From contig CACYKR010000014.1 in the NCBI GenBank assembly GCA_902774995.1, positions 1-34,457 on the forward strand: a stretch of DNA of 34,457 bases. The letters are read 5' to 3'. Below, piece by piece: positions 6,156-13,731 of the stretch. Numbering within the stretch: the stretch's first letter is position 1; every line of letters starts with the position of its first letter. The position numbers were made by a program, and so were the translations under genes. A model generated the notes under the pieces. That model did not search any database. It was not told the origin of the DNA and saw nothing but the letters and a program-made list of their open reading frames with translations. The DNA is from an uncultured Bacteroidales bacterium. Its GTDB lineage: Bacteria; Bacteroidota; Bacteroidia; Bacteroidales; Paludibacteraceae.

Positions 6156-8553
6156 AATAGTTTTTATACTGTGTATTTTGCAGTTTTGCACTTTCCGTTG
6201 TCTCGCTACGGAGACGATTATCGTGGGTGAGGTCATGAATGAGACTACGGGCGAAGCTATTCCCAATGTAAATATTCATTTCCGGGGCACAAAAATCGGA
6301 ACCACCTCCGACGAGAACGGCAACTATGTTCTCCGCGTGGACATGCAGGACAAAGCACAACTTGTTTTCTCAGCCATAGGTTATTACTCACAGCGGTTTG
6401 AGATTACACCGGGCGTTATGGCCGGGCTGCAGGTAGCGATGAAAGAGCGCTCAACGATGCTGGCAGAAGTCGTTGTGGCGCCTAACGAGAATCCGGCACT
6501 GGAGATTCTTCGCCAAGTACGTTCCCATCGCTCTGAAAACGACCGCACCCTCCATCCCGAGTCAACCGCAGACCTCCGGCGCACCCAGACGCTCTATGTC
6601 TCGCATATTTCCAAACGTCATCTGCGCCGTGCCCTCTGGCGCAGCCTGCAATCAGGGATGATCTTACAGGAAGACTCTACATATATCATGCCTCTCTATC
6701 GCGAGACACAGACGTTCCGGTTCTCCGGCGAGGACATCACACCCGCCAATGACCGGCAGACACAGACTATAGTCCTCTCCGAGACGGATTACTCATCGCT
6801 CCTTGGCGGCGAAGGAAACCTCAATTTTTACGCTCCGTCCCTCTCCATCATGGGGCATGCTTTCCTATCCCCTCTTGCTGCCGGCGGAAATCTCTATTAC
6901 CGGTATTATCTGACAGAGAGCGCAACGAATGATTCAACAGCACAAAACAGCCGCGAAGTAACGATTGCTTTCCGCACCCGCAACCCCTTCTACGCCACTT
7001 TCAACGGCGAAATGGTTATTGACACCACCTCCTACGCTCTCCGTGCCATACAGGCTTATGTCCCCTCCGAAGTAGCGGTTAACTATGTGAACAACCTGCA
7101 CGTCTCTCAGACCCTTCTGCCTGACGGCACTATCGCAGAAGAACACCTCTCCGCCTTGCTTGATTTCGTAGTCAAGACCGACCGGGCTGGTACCATTTTC
7201 CCCACCCTCTTATTAACCACCTCACTTACCAATCCTACAGGCGAAGCCGGTCTTACAGCAGAGCGGTCTTATAGTCCGCCGGACGGTCCTGTAGGCGAAG
7301 CCGATCTTGCCTCCGACTCCGCTTTCGCGGCACTCGACAGTCTGCCTGTCATCCGCGTTGCCAAATGGTTTGCCACCATCGCCGCCACCGGCTATATACC
7401 TACAGGGACCTTTCTGGATATAGGTCATGTAGAAGAAATACTACAGGTCAACCATCATGAGGGCGTACATGTGGGACTGCCGTTCCGCACGAACGAGCGG
7501 TTCTCCAAGGTCGTATCATTGGAAGCCGCAGTGGGCTATGGAGTCAAGGACCGCCGGGCTAAAGGGCTCGGACGGATATCAATCAACCTGCCTGCACTTC
7601 ACCCCAACACTCTTCAACTGGAATACCGGGAAGGCTATGTATGGTCCGAAGTAGATGATTTCGACCGGCAGTTACGGGAAAACTCCATGGGGTTGGGTAA
7701 TTTCGATTTCACGGCTTATGCTTTTGAGGCGCTCCATCGTGACAACCGTTGCATCAACACCGCCATGTACCGCCGCCAGCTCCAGCTCCGTTGGTTTGCA
7801 GACTGGGGACAGTTCTCTTCCTCCATCGGCCCTGCTACCATACTGGAGACCCAGGCTTATATCCGTGCCGGACGGAATGACCTCTATGCACCCTACACCG
7901 TACACCGCACACCCTATTCATACCAGTCGCTCAGCTTGTTCAGCCGCCTCTCTTGGGGAGAACGCAAATACGACGGGTTCTTCTCACGCAAATATGCTTA
8001 TTCAAGCAGATACCCTGTTCTCTTCACCGGCCTCGAACTCGGTCACTGGAGCCATACCACCGGAGCAGGTTTGTATGCACACTTGCGCTTATTGCTTACC
8101 CACCACGCCCAACTCGGCATGGGAGGAACGCTCAACTATGCCTTCCAAGCGGGAGCAATCTTCGGAGAGGTGCCCGCCACCCTTCTCTGGCATGCTTCGG
8201 CAAACCAGGGATACGCTTACGACCCGTACCGTTTCACGCTCCTGCACGGCTACGAACTGATGGCGGATAAATACCTTGCGCTTCAGGCCGAGTGGAATGG
8301 CCAGGGTATCCTCTTCAACCTCATTCCCGGCGTCCGCTGGCTGCACCTGCGCGAACTGGTGGAGACCAAGATCGCCTACGGCTACCTCGCTGCCCCCCAC
8401 CGCACGCTCACCGGCAACGACGCTCATACCCTGTACACCGAAATAGGCGTAGGAATCGGAAATATCCTGCGCGTTTGCGACTTGTATTCGGTATGGAGTC
8501 TCTCGCCGCAGGTGCAATGGGCATTGCGGTTCCGCATCCACCTCGGCTTGTAG
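6136..8553 (+). CDS. DUF5686 outer-membrane protein with carboxypeptidase-regulatory-like domain
   Basis: An 805-residue exported protein. Residues 1-25 are a signal peptide. Residues 28-105 are a CarboxypepD_reg-like beta-sandwich (VGEVMNETTGEAIPNVNIHFRGTKIGTTSDENGNY), as found on TonB-linked and other surface proteins of Bacteroidota. The remainder matches the DUF5686 architecture: a linker region (EVVVAPNENPALEILRQVRSHRSEN) followed by a long beta-strand-rich region expected to form an outer-membrane barrel. It ends in an aromatic-flanked strand, QWALRFRIHLGL. The function is unknown. Residues about 367-392 are encoded by an inserted GC-rich repeat (7235-7311) related to those in radA and the FAD dehydrogenase. 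The start lies within an octamer repeat. It converges with murI. Confidence 0.85.
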   Translation: MSEYRNIIVFILCILQFCTFRCLATETIIVGEVMNETTGEAIPNVNIHFRGTKIGTTSDENGNYVLRVDMQDKAQLVFSAIGYYSQRFEITPGVMAGLQVAMKERSTMLAEVVVAPNENPALEILRQVRSHRSENDRTLHPESTADLRRTQTLYVSHISKRHLRRALWRSLQSGMILQEDSTYIMPLYRETQTFRFSGEDITPANDRQTQTIVLSETDYSSLLGGEGNLNFYAPSLSIMGHAFLSPLAAGGNLYYRYYLTESATNDSTAQNSREVTIAFRTRNPFYATFNGEMVIDTTSYALRAIQAYVPSEVAVNYVNNLHVSQTLLPDGTIAEEHLSALLDFVVKTDRAGTIFPTLLLTTSLTNPTGEAGLTAERSYSPPDGPVGEADLASDSAFAALDSLPVIRVAKWFATIAATGYIPTGTFLDIGHVEEILQVNHHEGVHVGLPFRTNERFSKVVSLEAAVGYGVKDRRAKGLGRISINLPALHPNTLQLEYREGYVWSEVDDFDRQLRENSMGLGNFDFTAYAFEALHRDNRCINTAMYRRQLQLRWFADWGQFSSSIGPATILETQAYIRAGRNDLYAPYTVHRTPYSYQSLSLFSRLSWGERKYDGFFSRKYAYSSRYPVLFTGLELGHWSHTTGAGLYAHLRLLLTHHAQLGMGGTLNYAFQAGAIFGEVPATLLWHASANQGYAYDPYRFTLLHGYELMADKYLALQAEWNGQGILFNLIPGVRWLHLRELVETKIAYGYLAAPHRTLTGNDAHTLYTEIGVGIGNILRVCDLYSVWSLSPQVQWALRFRIHLGL
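7235..7311 (+). repeat. In-frame approx. 16-bp repeat element inside DUF5686 gene
   Basis: Degenerate tandem units of the type GCGGTCTTACAGCGAA, here with spacings of 16-19 bp. They include GCCGGTCTTACAGCAGA and end in GGCGAAGCCGATCTTGCC. The reading frame stays open through it. It is the same family as 13839-13912 and 30993-31065. Confidence 0.8.
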
Positions 8554-8634
8554 AATTTATTCTAAACGGACTGAAGCTTCCCGCTTCATGGGGAGAAAAA
8601 CGCTTTGGTTTGTTCTCTATGGCATTTCTTTCAG

Positions 8635-8657
8635 TATTATATACTACGTATATAATA
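8635..8657. terminator. Perfect AT-rich palindrome between convergent genes
   Basis: TATTATATAC (8635-8644) and GTATATAATA (8648-8657) are perfect inverted copies around a 3-nt loop. It lies 82 bp after the DUF5686 stop and 80 bp from the murI stop, where the two genes converge. It may serve as a bidirectional transcription stop. There is no GC-rich stem, so this assignment is weak. Confidence 0.4.
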
Positions 8658-8681
8658 CCAAGCCTTTAGTTTCCTAAAATT

Positions 8682-8725
8682 AGTGCGTGATAAGTGCGTG
8701 ATAAGTGCGCCGTTAGTGCGCCATA
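8682..8725. repeat. 11-bp tandem array, four units
   Basis: Units: AGTGCGTGATA twice, AGTGCGCCGTT and AGTGCGCCATA, each exactly 11 bp, in the convergent intergenic region 11 bp before the murI stop. The period matches two other arrays in the window (19785 and 34273) although the unit sequence differs. Confidence 0.85.
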
Positions 8726-8736
8726 AGTCTGTTATT

Positions 8737-9624
8737 TCAGGACCTGTTCCGAAAGTTCGGTAAACTGACATGCTCCGCTGCAACTGGAGTCGAGAGGAAC
8801 ACGGATGCCGATTGTGAGAAACGGTCGGCATTCTCGGTCGTCAGATACCGGCATGTGGCTCCTTGCGAGAGCTGCGAACGGTACTCCGGATGACGGATCA
8901 GGTAATCTGCCAGACTACAGGCCACCAGCTCACCCTGCGCTATGCACTGCACACCGCGTTTGGTATGCTGTGCGCTGCTTCGTACCCATTGCTCGATCTT
9001 TGCTTTGAGCAACGGATAGTGGGTACATCCCAGCACCAATGTATCTATCTGCGGGTCCCTGGCGAAAAGGTCATGCAGGTATTTGTCAACAAAATAATCC
9101 GCCCCGGGGGTGTTATGCTCGCCGTTCTCGATCAGGGGCACCCATAACGGACAGGCCTGTTGTGTCACCTGAACCTTGCCACCCGCCCCGGATAATCCCT
9201 CATAAATCTTCTCCAACTCCAGCACATAACTCTCCGAGCTGACGGTAGCGGGCGTAGCCAATATCCCCACATGCCCGTTTTTCGTAACAGACGGCACTGT
9301 CTCCACGGTCGGACGTATCACGCCGAGCACATTACGCTTCGCACCTTGCGCATTGATAACCGGCAGGTCCTTCTGCTGAATGGTTCTCAATGCTTTTGCC
9401 GATGCGGTGTTGCAGGCCAGGATCACCAGCGCACAATCCTGCTCAAAAAGAAACCGGACAGCCTGCAACGTGTATTGGTAAATCACGTCGAAAGAGTGCG
9501 TGCCGTACGGTGCACGTGCGTTGTCGCCCAGATACAGATAATCATATCCGGGTAACTCATGACGGATGGCTTCCAGAATAGTTAATCCGCCATACCCGCT
9601 ATCAAAAATACCGATTTTTGCCAT
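8737..9624 (-). CDS. murI: Glutamate racemase
   Basis: A 295-residue glutamate racemase that makes D-glutamate for peptidoglycan in the cytoplasm. Both catalytic cysteines are present: C71 in LACNTASAKALR and C200 in VLGCTHYP. The N-terminal DSGYGG loop (8-13) and GDNARAPYG (33-41) are also intact. The start is ATG 9624 (MAKIGIFDSGYGG). The upstream in-frame ATG at 9636 would overlap the -7 promoter box (9634-9641) and is unlikely. With the promoter so close, the mRNA leader would be only a few nucleotides, so the message may be almost leaderless. Divergent from dnaN, convergent with the DUF5686 gene. Confidence 0.95.
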   Translation of the reverse strand: MAKIGIFDSGYGGLTILEAIRHELPGYDYLYLGDNARAPYGTHSFDVIYQYTLQAVRFLFEQDCALVILACNTASAKALRTIQQKDLPVINAQGAKRNVLGVIRPTVETVPSVTKNGHVGILATPATVSSESYVLELEKIYEGLSGAGGKVQVTQQACPLWVPLIENGEHNTPGADYFVDKYLHDLFARDPQIDTLVLGCTHYPLLKAKIEQWVRSSAQHTKRGVQCIAQGELVACSLADYLIRHPEYRSQLSQGATCRYLTTENADRFSQSASVFLSTPVAAEHVSLPNFRNRS

Positions 9625-9633
9625 AATTTGCTG

Positions 9634-9665
9634 CAAAAGTACAAAAAAATTTGCATATGTGCAAA
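9634..9665 (-). promoter_or_regulatory. murI promoter (divergent)
   Basis: On the - strand the -33 box TTTG is at 9665-9662 and the -7 box TACTTTTG at 9641-9634, with a 20-bp spacer. The two -33 boxes of this and the dnaN promoter form the ends of the near-palindrome TTTGCATATGTGCAAA (9650-9665), so RNA polymerases at the two promoters would overlap. Confidence 0.85.
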
Positions 9666-9681
9666 AAAAAATGTACCTTTG
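9650..9681 (+). promoter_or_regulatory. dnaN promoter (divergent)
   Basis: The -33 box TTTG is at 9650-9653, followed by a 20-bp spacer and the -7 box TACCTTTG at 9674-9681. The dnaN start at 9751 leaves an AT-rich leader of about 60 nt. Confidence 0.87.
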
Positions 9682-9750
9682 TACGCTAAATTGTATGGAT
9701 TACAATAAAATTGTAAAAATAACTTGTAAAATAACTAAAAACATTCGTAT

Positions 9751-10875
9751 ATGAAATTTACTATTTCGAGTTCCAAACTCTTTTCACAACTGCAGGCGGT
9801 AAGCCGCGTAATTAACAACAAAAACTCTCTCCCTATCTTGGAGGACGTGTTGTTTGATTTGGAAGGCAACGAGTTGAACCTGACCGCTTCTGACGGCGAG
9901 ACGACTATCCGCACGGCAGTAGAGGTAGAAGGCGTAGAGGGGAGCGGCAAAGTCGCTTCGGCAGCCAAGTTGTTGCTGGAGACTCTCAAAGAGTTCAGCG
10001 AGCAGCCTTTGGCATTCACCATTGACGAGAATAATTTCGCCGTAAGCATGGTCAGCCAGAACGGGACCTATTCGTTTGTAGGAGTAAACGGCAACGAATA
10101 CCCCGAGATGCCGGCATCCGAGGCCGGTTCACGCGCCGTAGCCATCCCTGCCGGGGTACTGCAAAGCGCCATCGAGAAGACGATTTTCTGCACCGCTGAC
10201 GATGACCTGCGTCCGGTAATGAACGGAATTTTCTTTGACATAGCAGAGGACAAAGTGACGATGGTAGCTACAGATGCCCACCGTCTGGTACGTTATACCA
10301 ACACAGGAGTACAGGCTGGTGCCGCCGCCAGCTTTATTCTGCCCAAGAAACCCGCCAGTCTTCTGAAGAACCTGCTGGCAAAAGCAGAAGATGACGTAAA
10401 GGTGACTTTCGGTACAAAGAACGCCCGTTTCGAGTTCGGCAGCACGATTATCGTCTGCCGCCAGATTGAAGGCCGATTCCCGAACTACAATGCCGTCATC
10501 CCGCAGGCGAACCAGAATATCGTGACGGTTGACCGTCAGACGATTATCAACGCCTGCAAGCGCGTTGCCGTCTTTGCCAACAACGGCACTGCACAACTGC
10601 GTCTGGCGTTGAGCGACAACCAGATCAAGATCTCCGCACAGGATATCGATTTCTCCACCTCCGCGGAGGAGACGATTGCTTGCGACTACAACGGTACTCC
10701 GATGGCAATCGGCTTCAAGGCACCGTTCCTGATCGACCTGCTGTCCGCCATAGCCAGCACTGAGGTTCAGTTGAAGCTTGCCGACCCCGCCCGTGCCGGT
10801 TTGATTCTGCCGAGCGAGAACGAGGAGAACGAAGATGTTCTGATGCTGCTCATGCCGATGCTGTTAAACGACTAA
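9751..10875 (+). CDS. dnaN: DNA polymerase III beta subunit (sliding clamp)
   Basis: A 374-residue ring-forming clamp that tethers DNA polymerase III to DNA. The three repeated clamp domains are present (about 1-125, 130-250 and 255-374). Family features include the start MKFTISSSKLFSQLQAVSRVI, NSLPILEDVLF, TATDAHRL-type VATDAHRLVRY, and the C-terminal LLMPMLLND, where most clamps end in PMR or PVR-like residues. The gene has its own promoter facing murI and is followed after 10 bp by the DUF4954 gene. It is not next to dnaA here, which is common in Bacteroidota. Confidence 0.96.
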   Translation: MKFTISSSKLFSQLQAVSRVINNKNSLPILEDVLFDLEGNELNLTASDGETTIRTAVEVEGVEGSGKVASAAKLLLETLKEFSEQPLAFTIDENNFAVSMVSQNGTYSFVGVNGNEYPEMPASEAGSRAVAIPAGVLQSAIEKTIFCTADDDLRPVMNGIFFDIAEDKVTMVATDAHRLVRYTNTGVQAGAAASFILPKKPASLLKNLLAKAEDDVKVTFGTKNARFEFGSTIIVCRQIEGRFPNYNAVIPQANQNIVTVDRQTIINACKRVAVFANNGTAQLRLALSDNQIKISAQDIDFSTSAEETIACDYNGTPMAIGFKAPFLIDLLSAIASTEVQLKLADPARAGLILPSENEENEDVLMLLMPMLLND

Positions 10876-10885
10876 GCTGTTATCA

Positions 10886-12862
10886 ATGTATAGAAAACTG
10901 ACAAGCGCAGAGATTGCGCAACTGGAGGCACAAGGATGCTCGGCAAAAAACTGGGCGGAGATAGAGGTGGCACAGGCGTTTGAGCCCCAATATGTACGCA
11001 ATGCCCATTTCTCGGGTCACAACCGGTTAGGCGTTTTCCGGCGCGAGATAGAGCTGCCGGGCGGGTTGACCATCCATTCCGGTATCTACAACGCCACTTT
11101 GCACAACTGCGAAGTAGGCGACGACGCACACCTGTATAACATCCATAACTATATCGCCAACTACCACATCGGTTCCAACACCTGCATTGAGAACGTCAAC
11201 GCTATCGTAGTGGACGGACGGACAAAGTTCGGCAACGGCGTCCGTGTGCCGGTGATGAACGAAGGCGGCGGACGGGAGATACCTATCTTCAACGAGCTCT
11301 CCGCCAGTTTGGCGTATATCCTGACTCTGTACCGCCACCGGCCCAAGATGATCCGCGAGGTGGAGCGCCTGATTGATGCCTACGCCGATGCGCAGGCTTC
11401 CGATCACGGTTACATAGGAGACCATGTACGCATCCTCAACTGCGGTTCAATCAAGAACGTACGTATAGGCGACTATGCGGAACTGAGCGGAGTAAGCAGG
11501 CTCAAGAACGGCACCATCAACTCCAACGAAGCGGCTCCGGTACGGATTACCAGCGGCGTGAAGTGTACCGACTTCATCATTGCTTCGGGCGTGGAGATAG
11601 GCGATAGTACGCTGGTGGACAAGTGTTTTGTAGGCCAGGGCTGTATTTTCGACAAGCATTACTCGGCAGGCGAGAGTCTCTTCTTCAGCAACTGCCAGGG
11701 AATGCACGGCGAGGCGTGTGCCATCTTTGCCGGCCCCTATACCGTAACACACCACAAGAGCACGCTGCTGATAGCCGGCATGTTCTCCTTCCTCAACGCC
11801 GGTTCGGGCAGCAACCAGTCCAACCATATGTACAAACTCGGCCCTATCCATCAAGGTATCGCCGAGCGCGGCGCGAAGACGACGAGCGACAGTTATCTGC
11901 TGTGGCCTTCCAAAGTAGGAGCTTTCAGCCTTGTCATGGGCCGTCACACTCACCATGCCGACACCTCCGACCTGCCGTTCTCGTATCTGATAGAGAACAA
12001 CAGCGAGAGTTATCTGGTGCCGGGAGCCAACCTGCGTACCGTGGGCACAATCCGCGACGCGCAGAAATGGCCGAAACGCGACAACCGCAAGGATCCGAAC
12101 AAACTCGACCAGATCAACTTCAACCTCCTCAGCCCCTACACCGTACAGAAGATGTGGAAGGGACGCGAGGTGCTGAACGAACTGCAAGCCCTCAGCGGCG
12201 AGAACACCGAGGTGTATGGTTACAAGAACTGCAAGATACGCAACAGTTCTCTCCGCCACGGACGCGATTTGTACACAATCGGTATTCAGAAATTCTTAGG
12301 CAACAGCCTCATCAGCCGGCTGGAGAAGAAGCACTGGACAACGATGGAAGAATTGCGCGCCGCTTTGCAGCCCGACAGCCGGACCGGTCTGGGCGTATGG
12401 GTAGATCTGGCCGGTCTTATTGCACCGCGTAGCGAAGTAAGCGTCCTGATGGACGACATCGAGAACGGTGCACTCACGCTGGACGGCATCCGTACGCGGC
12501 TGGACCGGATACATGCCAACTACTACTCGTACGAGTGGACCTGGGCACTGGAGAAACTGGAGCAGGTATGGGGCTGTCCGTTAGCGGAAGTAACGCTGGA
12601 ACAGATCAAGGAGACCGTCACCGAATGGCGGGACGCCGTCGTCAAGCTGGACCACATGGTCTATGACGATGCACGGAAGGAGTTCGACCTCAACAGCCAC
12701 ACCGGTTTCGGAGCCGACGGAGACCGGGAACAAGCCGCTGCGGATTTTGAGGAAGTAAGAGGATCGTTTGAGTCCAACTCCTTCGTCAAAGCCGTACTCG
12801 AACATATCGACAAGAAAACGGCCTTGGGAGAGAAAATCTTATCGGAATTGAACAAACTATGA
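10886..12862 (+). CDS. DUF4954 protein with left-handed beta-helix (hexapeptide) region
   Basis: A 658-residue protein of the DUF4954 family, common in Bacteroidota and without known function. Residues about 60-330 hold imperfect hexapeptide-repeat strings (for example YNATLHNCEVGDDAHLYNIH and RIGDYAELSGVSRLKNGTI) typical of a left-handed parallel beta-helix, as in nucleotide-sugar and acyl transferases. The C-terminal third is helical (MEELRAAL to ILSELNKL). No signal peptide or membrane segment is visible, so it is cytoplasmic. It could be a sugar-nucleotide-linked transferase, but no active site can be assigned. It lies 10 bp after dnaN and overlaps rnz by 4 bp. Confidence 0.85.
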   Translation: MYRKLTSAEIAQLEAQGCSAKNWAEIEVAQAFEPQYVRNAHFSGHNRLGVFRREIELPGGLTIHSGIYNATLHNCEVGDDAHLYNIHNYIANYHIGSNTCIENVNAIVVDGRTKFGNGVRVPVMNEGGGREIPIFNELSASLAYILTLYRHRPKMIREVERLIDAYADAQASDHGYIGDHVRILNCGSIKNVRIGDYAELSGVSRLKNGTINSNEAAPVRITSGVKCTDFIIASGVEIGDSTLVDKCFVGQGCIFDKHYSAGESLFFSNCQGMHGEACAIFAGPYTVTHHKSTLLIAGMFSFLNAGSGSNQSNHMYKLGPIHQGIAERGAKTTSDSYLLWPSKVGAFSLVMGRHTHHADTSDLPFSYLIENNSESYLVPGANLRTVGTIRDAQKWPKRDNRKDPNKLDQINFNLLSPYTVQKMWKGREVLNELQALSGENTEVYGYKNCKIRNSSLRHGRDLYTIGIQKFLGNSLISRLEKKHWTTMEELRAALQPDSRTGLGVWVDLAGLIAPRSEVSVLMDDIENGALTLDGIRTRLDRIHANYYSYEWTWALEKLEQVWGCPLAEVTLEQIKETVTEWRDAVVKLDHMVYDDARKEFDLNSHTGFGADGDREQAAADFEEVRGSFESNSFVKAVLEHIDKKTALGEKILSELNKL

Positions 12863-13668
12863 GCGAAGCAAAAGTCACCATATTAGGATGCGGAAGTGCG
12901 AAACCGACGAAGACTACGTCTCCGTCAGGCCAGCTGGTGGAGATCAGTGACAAGTCGTTTCTCGTCGATTGCGGCGAGGGTGTGTTGCTGACGATGCAGC
13001 GGCTGGGAGTACATACCGGCAGGTTGTACAACATCTTCATCTCCCATCTGCACGGTGACCATTGCTTCGGACTGATCGGTCTGCTGACAACCTTAGGTAT
13101 GCTCAAGCGAACCCAGCCCATGCACATCTACGCCCACCCGGACCTGGAGAAACTGCTCACGCCCCTGTTGGACTACCATGCCAACGACCGCCAGTACGAG
13201 ATTATCTTCCACCCCATTAACCCGCGCAAGCACGAGGTTATCTTCGAGGACAGAACCGTGAGCGTTGAGACTATCCCTCTCAAACACGGCGTTCCTACCT
13301 GCGGTTTCCTTTTCAAAGAGACGCACCGTGTAAAAAAGGAGGACGGTTCATTCGATTATGAAACGCGCAAGCGCTACGCTTACTGCTCCGACACGCAATA
13401 CAGCGAAAAGATTGTACCTATCATCGAAGGCGTGGAGACCCTCTACCACGAGTCCACATTCCTGGAGTCGATGGCTGCACGCAGCAAAGAGGTGAAGCAT
13501 TCCACTGCCGCCGACGCAGCAAAGATAGCCCAATTGGCAAAAGCCGGCAAACTGATTCTGGGACACTACTCCGCACGCGTGGAGGATCATGATCTGTTTC
13601 TCCAGGAAGCAAAACCTATATTTGAGAACACCGTTCTCGCAGAAGAAAACAACGTAATAGAATTATAA
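12859..13668 (+). CDS. rnz: Ribonuclease Z
   Basis: A 269-residue metallo-beta-lactamase-fold endonuclease that trims the 3' trailer of tRNA precursors. This matters here because the tRNA-Gln in this window does not encode CCA. The zinc motif is complete: H63, H65, D67 and H68 in ISHLHGDHCFG, the aspartate in CSDTQYS, and the histidine in LGHYSARVED. It is somewhat shorter than the approx. 300-residue norm but no motif is missing. The start overlaps the DUF4954 stop by 4 bp (ATGA). Confidence 0.93.
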   Translation: MSEAKVTILGCGSAKPTKTTSPSGQLVEISDKSFLVDCGEGVLLTMQRLGVHTGRLYNIFISHLHGDHCFGLIGLLTTLGMLKRTQPMHIYAHPDLEKLLTPLLDYHANDRQYEIIFHPINPRKHEVIFEDRTVSVETIPLKHGVPTCGFLFKETHRVKKEDGSFDYETRKRYAYCSDTQYSEKIVPIIEGVETLYHESTFLESMAARSKEVKHSTAADAAKIAQLAKAGKLILGHYSARVEDHDLFLQEAKPIFENTVLAEENNVIEL

Positions 13669-13669
13669 A

Positions 13670-13709
13670 ATCGCCAATCACCAATCCCTTCTCCCCCTCT
13701 GAGAGGGGG
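13670..13709 (+). repeat. radA leader: heptamers plus GC-rich hairpin
   Basis: Three 7-bp units (ATCGCCA, ATCACCA, ATCCCTT at 13670-13690) are followed by a perfect hairpin: CCCCCTC (13693-13699), loop TGA, GAGGGGG (13703-13709). A C/G-rich tail follows, 22 bp before the radA start. It resembles the C-rich repeats at 24383 and 31226. Confidence 0.65.
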
Positions 13710-13731
13710 CCGGGGGGGTGTCCTAATCACC

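Noticed and set aside
8682-8725. Possible CRISPR array at the short tandem repeats
   Set aside because: Units are 11 bp, directly adjacent and without unique spacers. No cas genes are present.
9566-9754. 62-codon + strand ORF between murI and dnaN
   Set aside because: It overlaps the murI start and both promoters and reads into the dnaN leader. It has no independent support.
11447-12259. 270-codon - strand frame inside the DUF4954 gene
   Set aside because: Antisense shadow with no motif, promoter or leader. The + strand frame is the conserved one.
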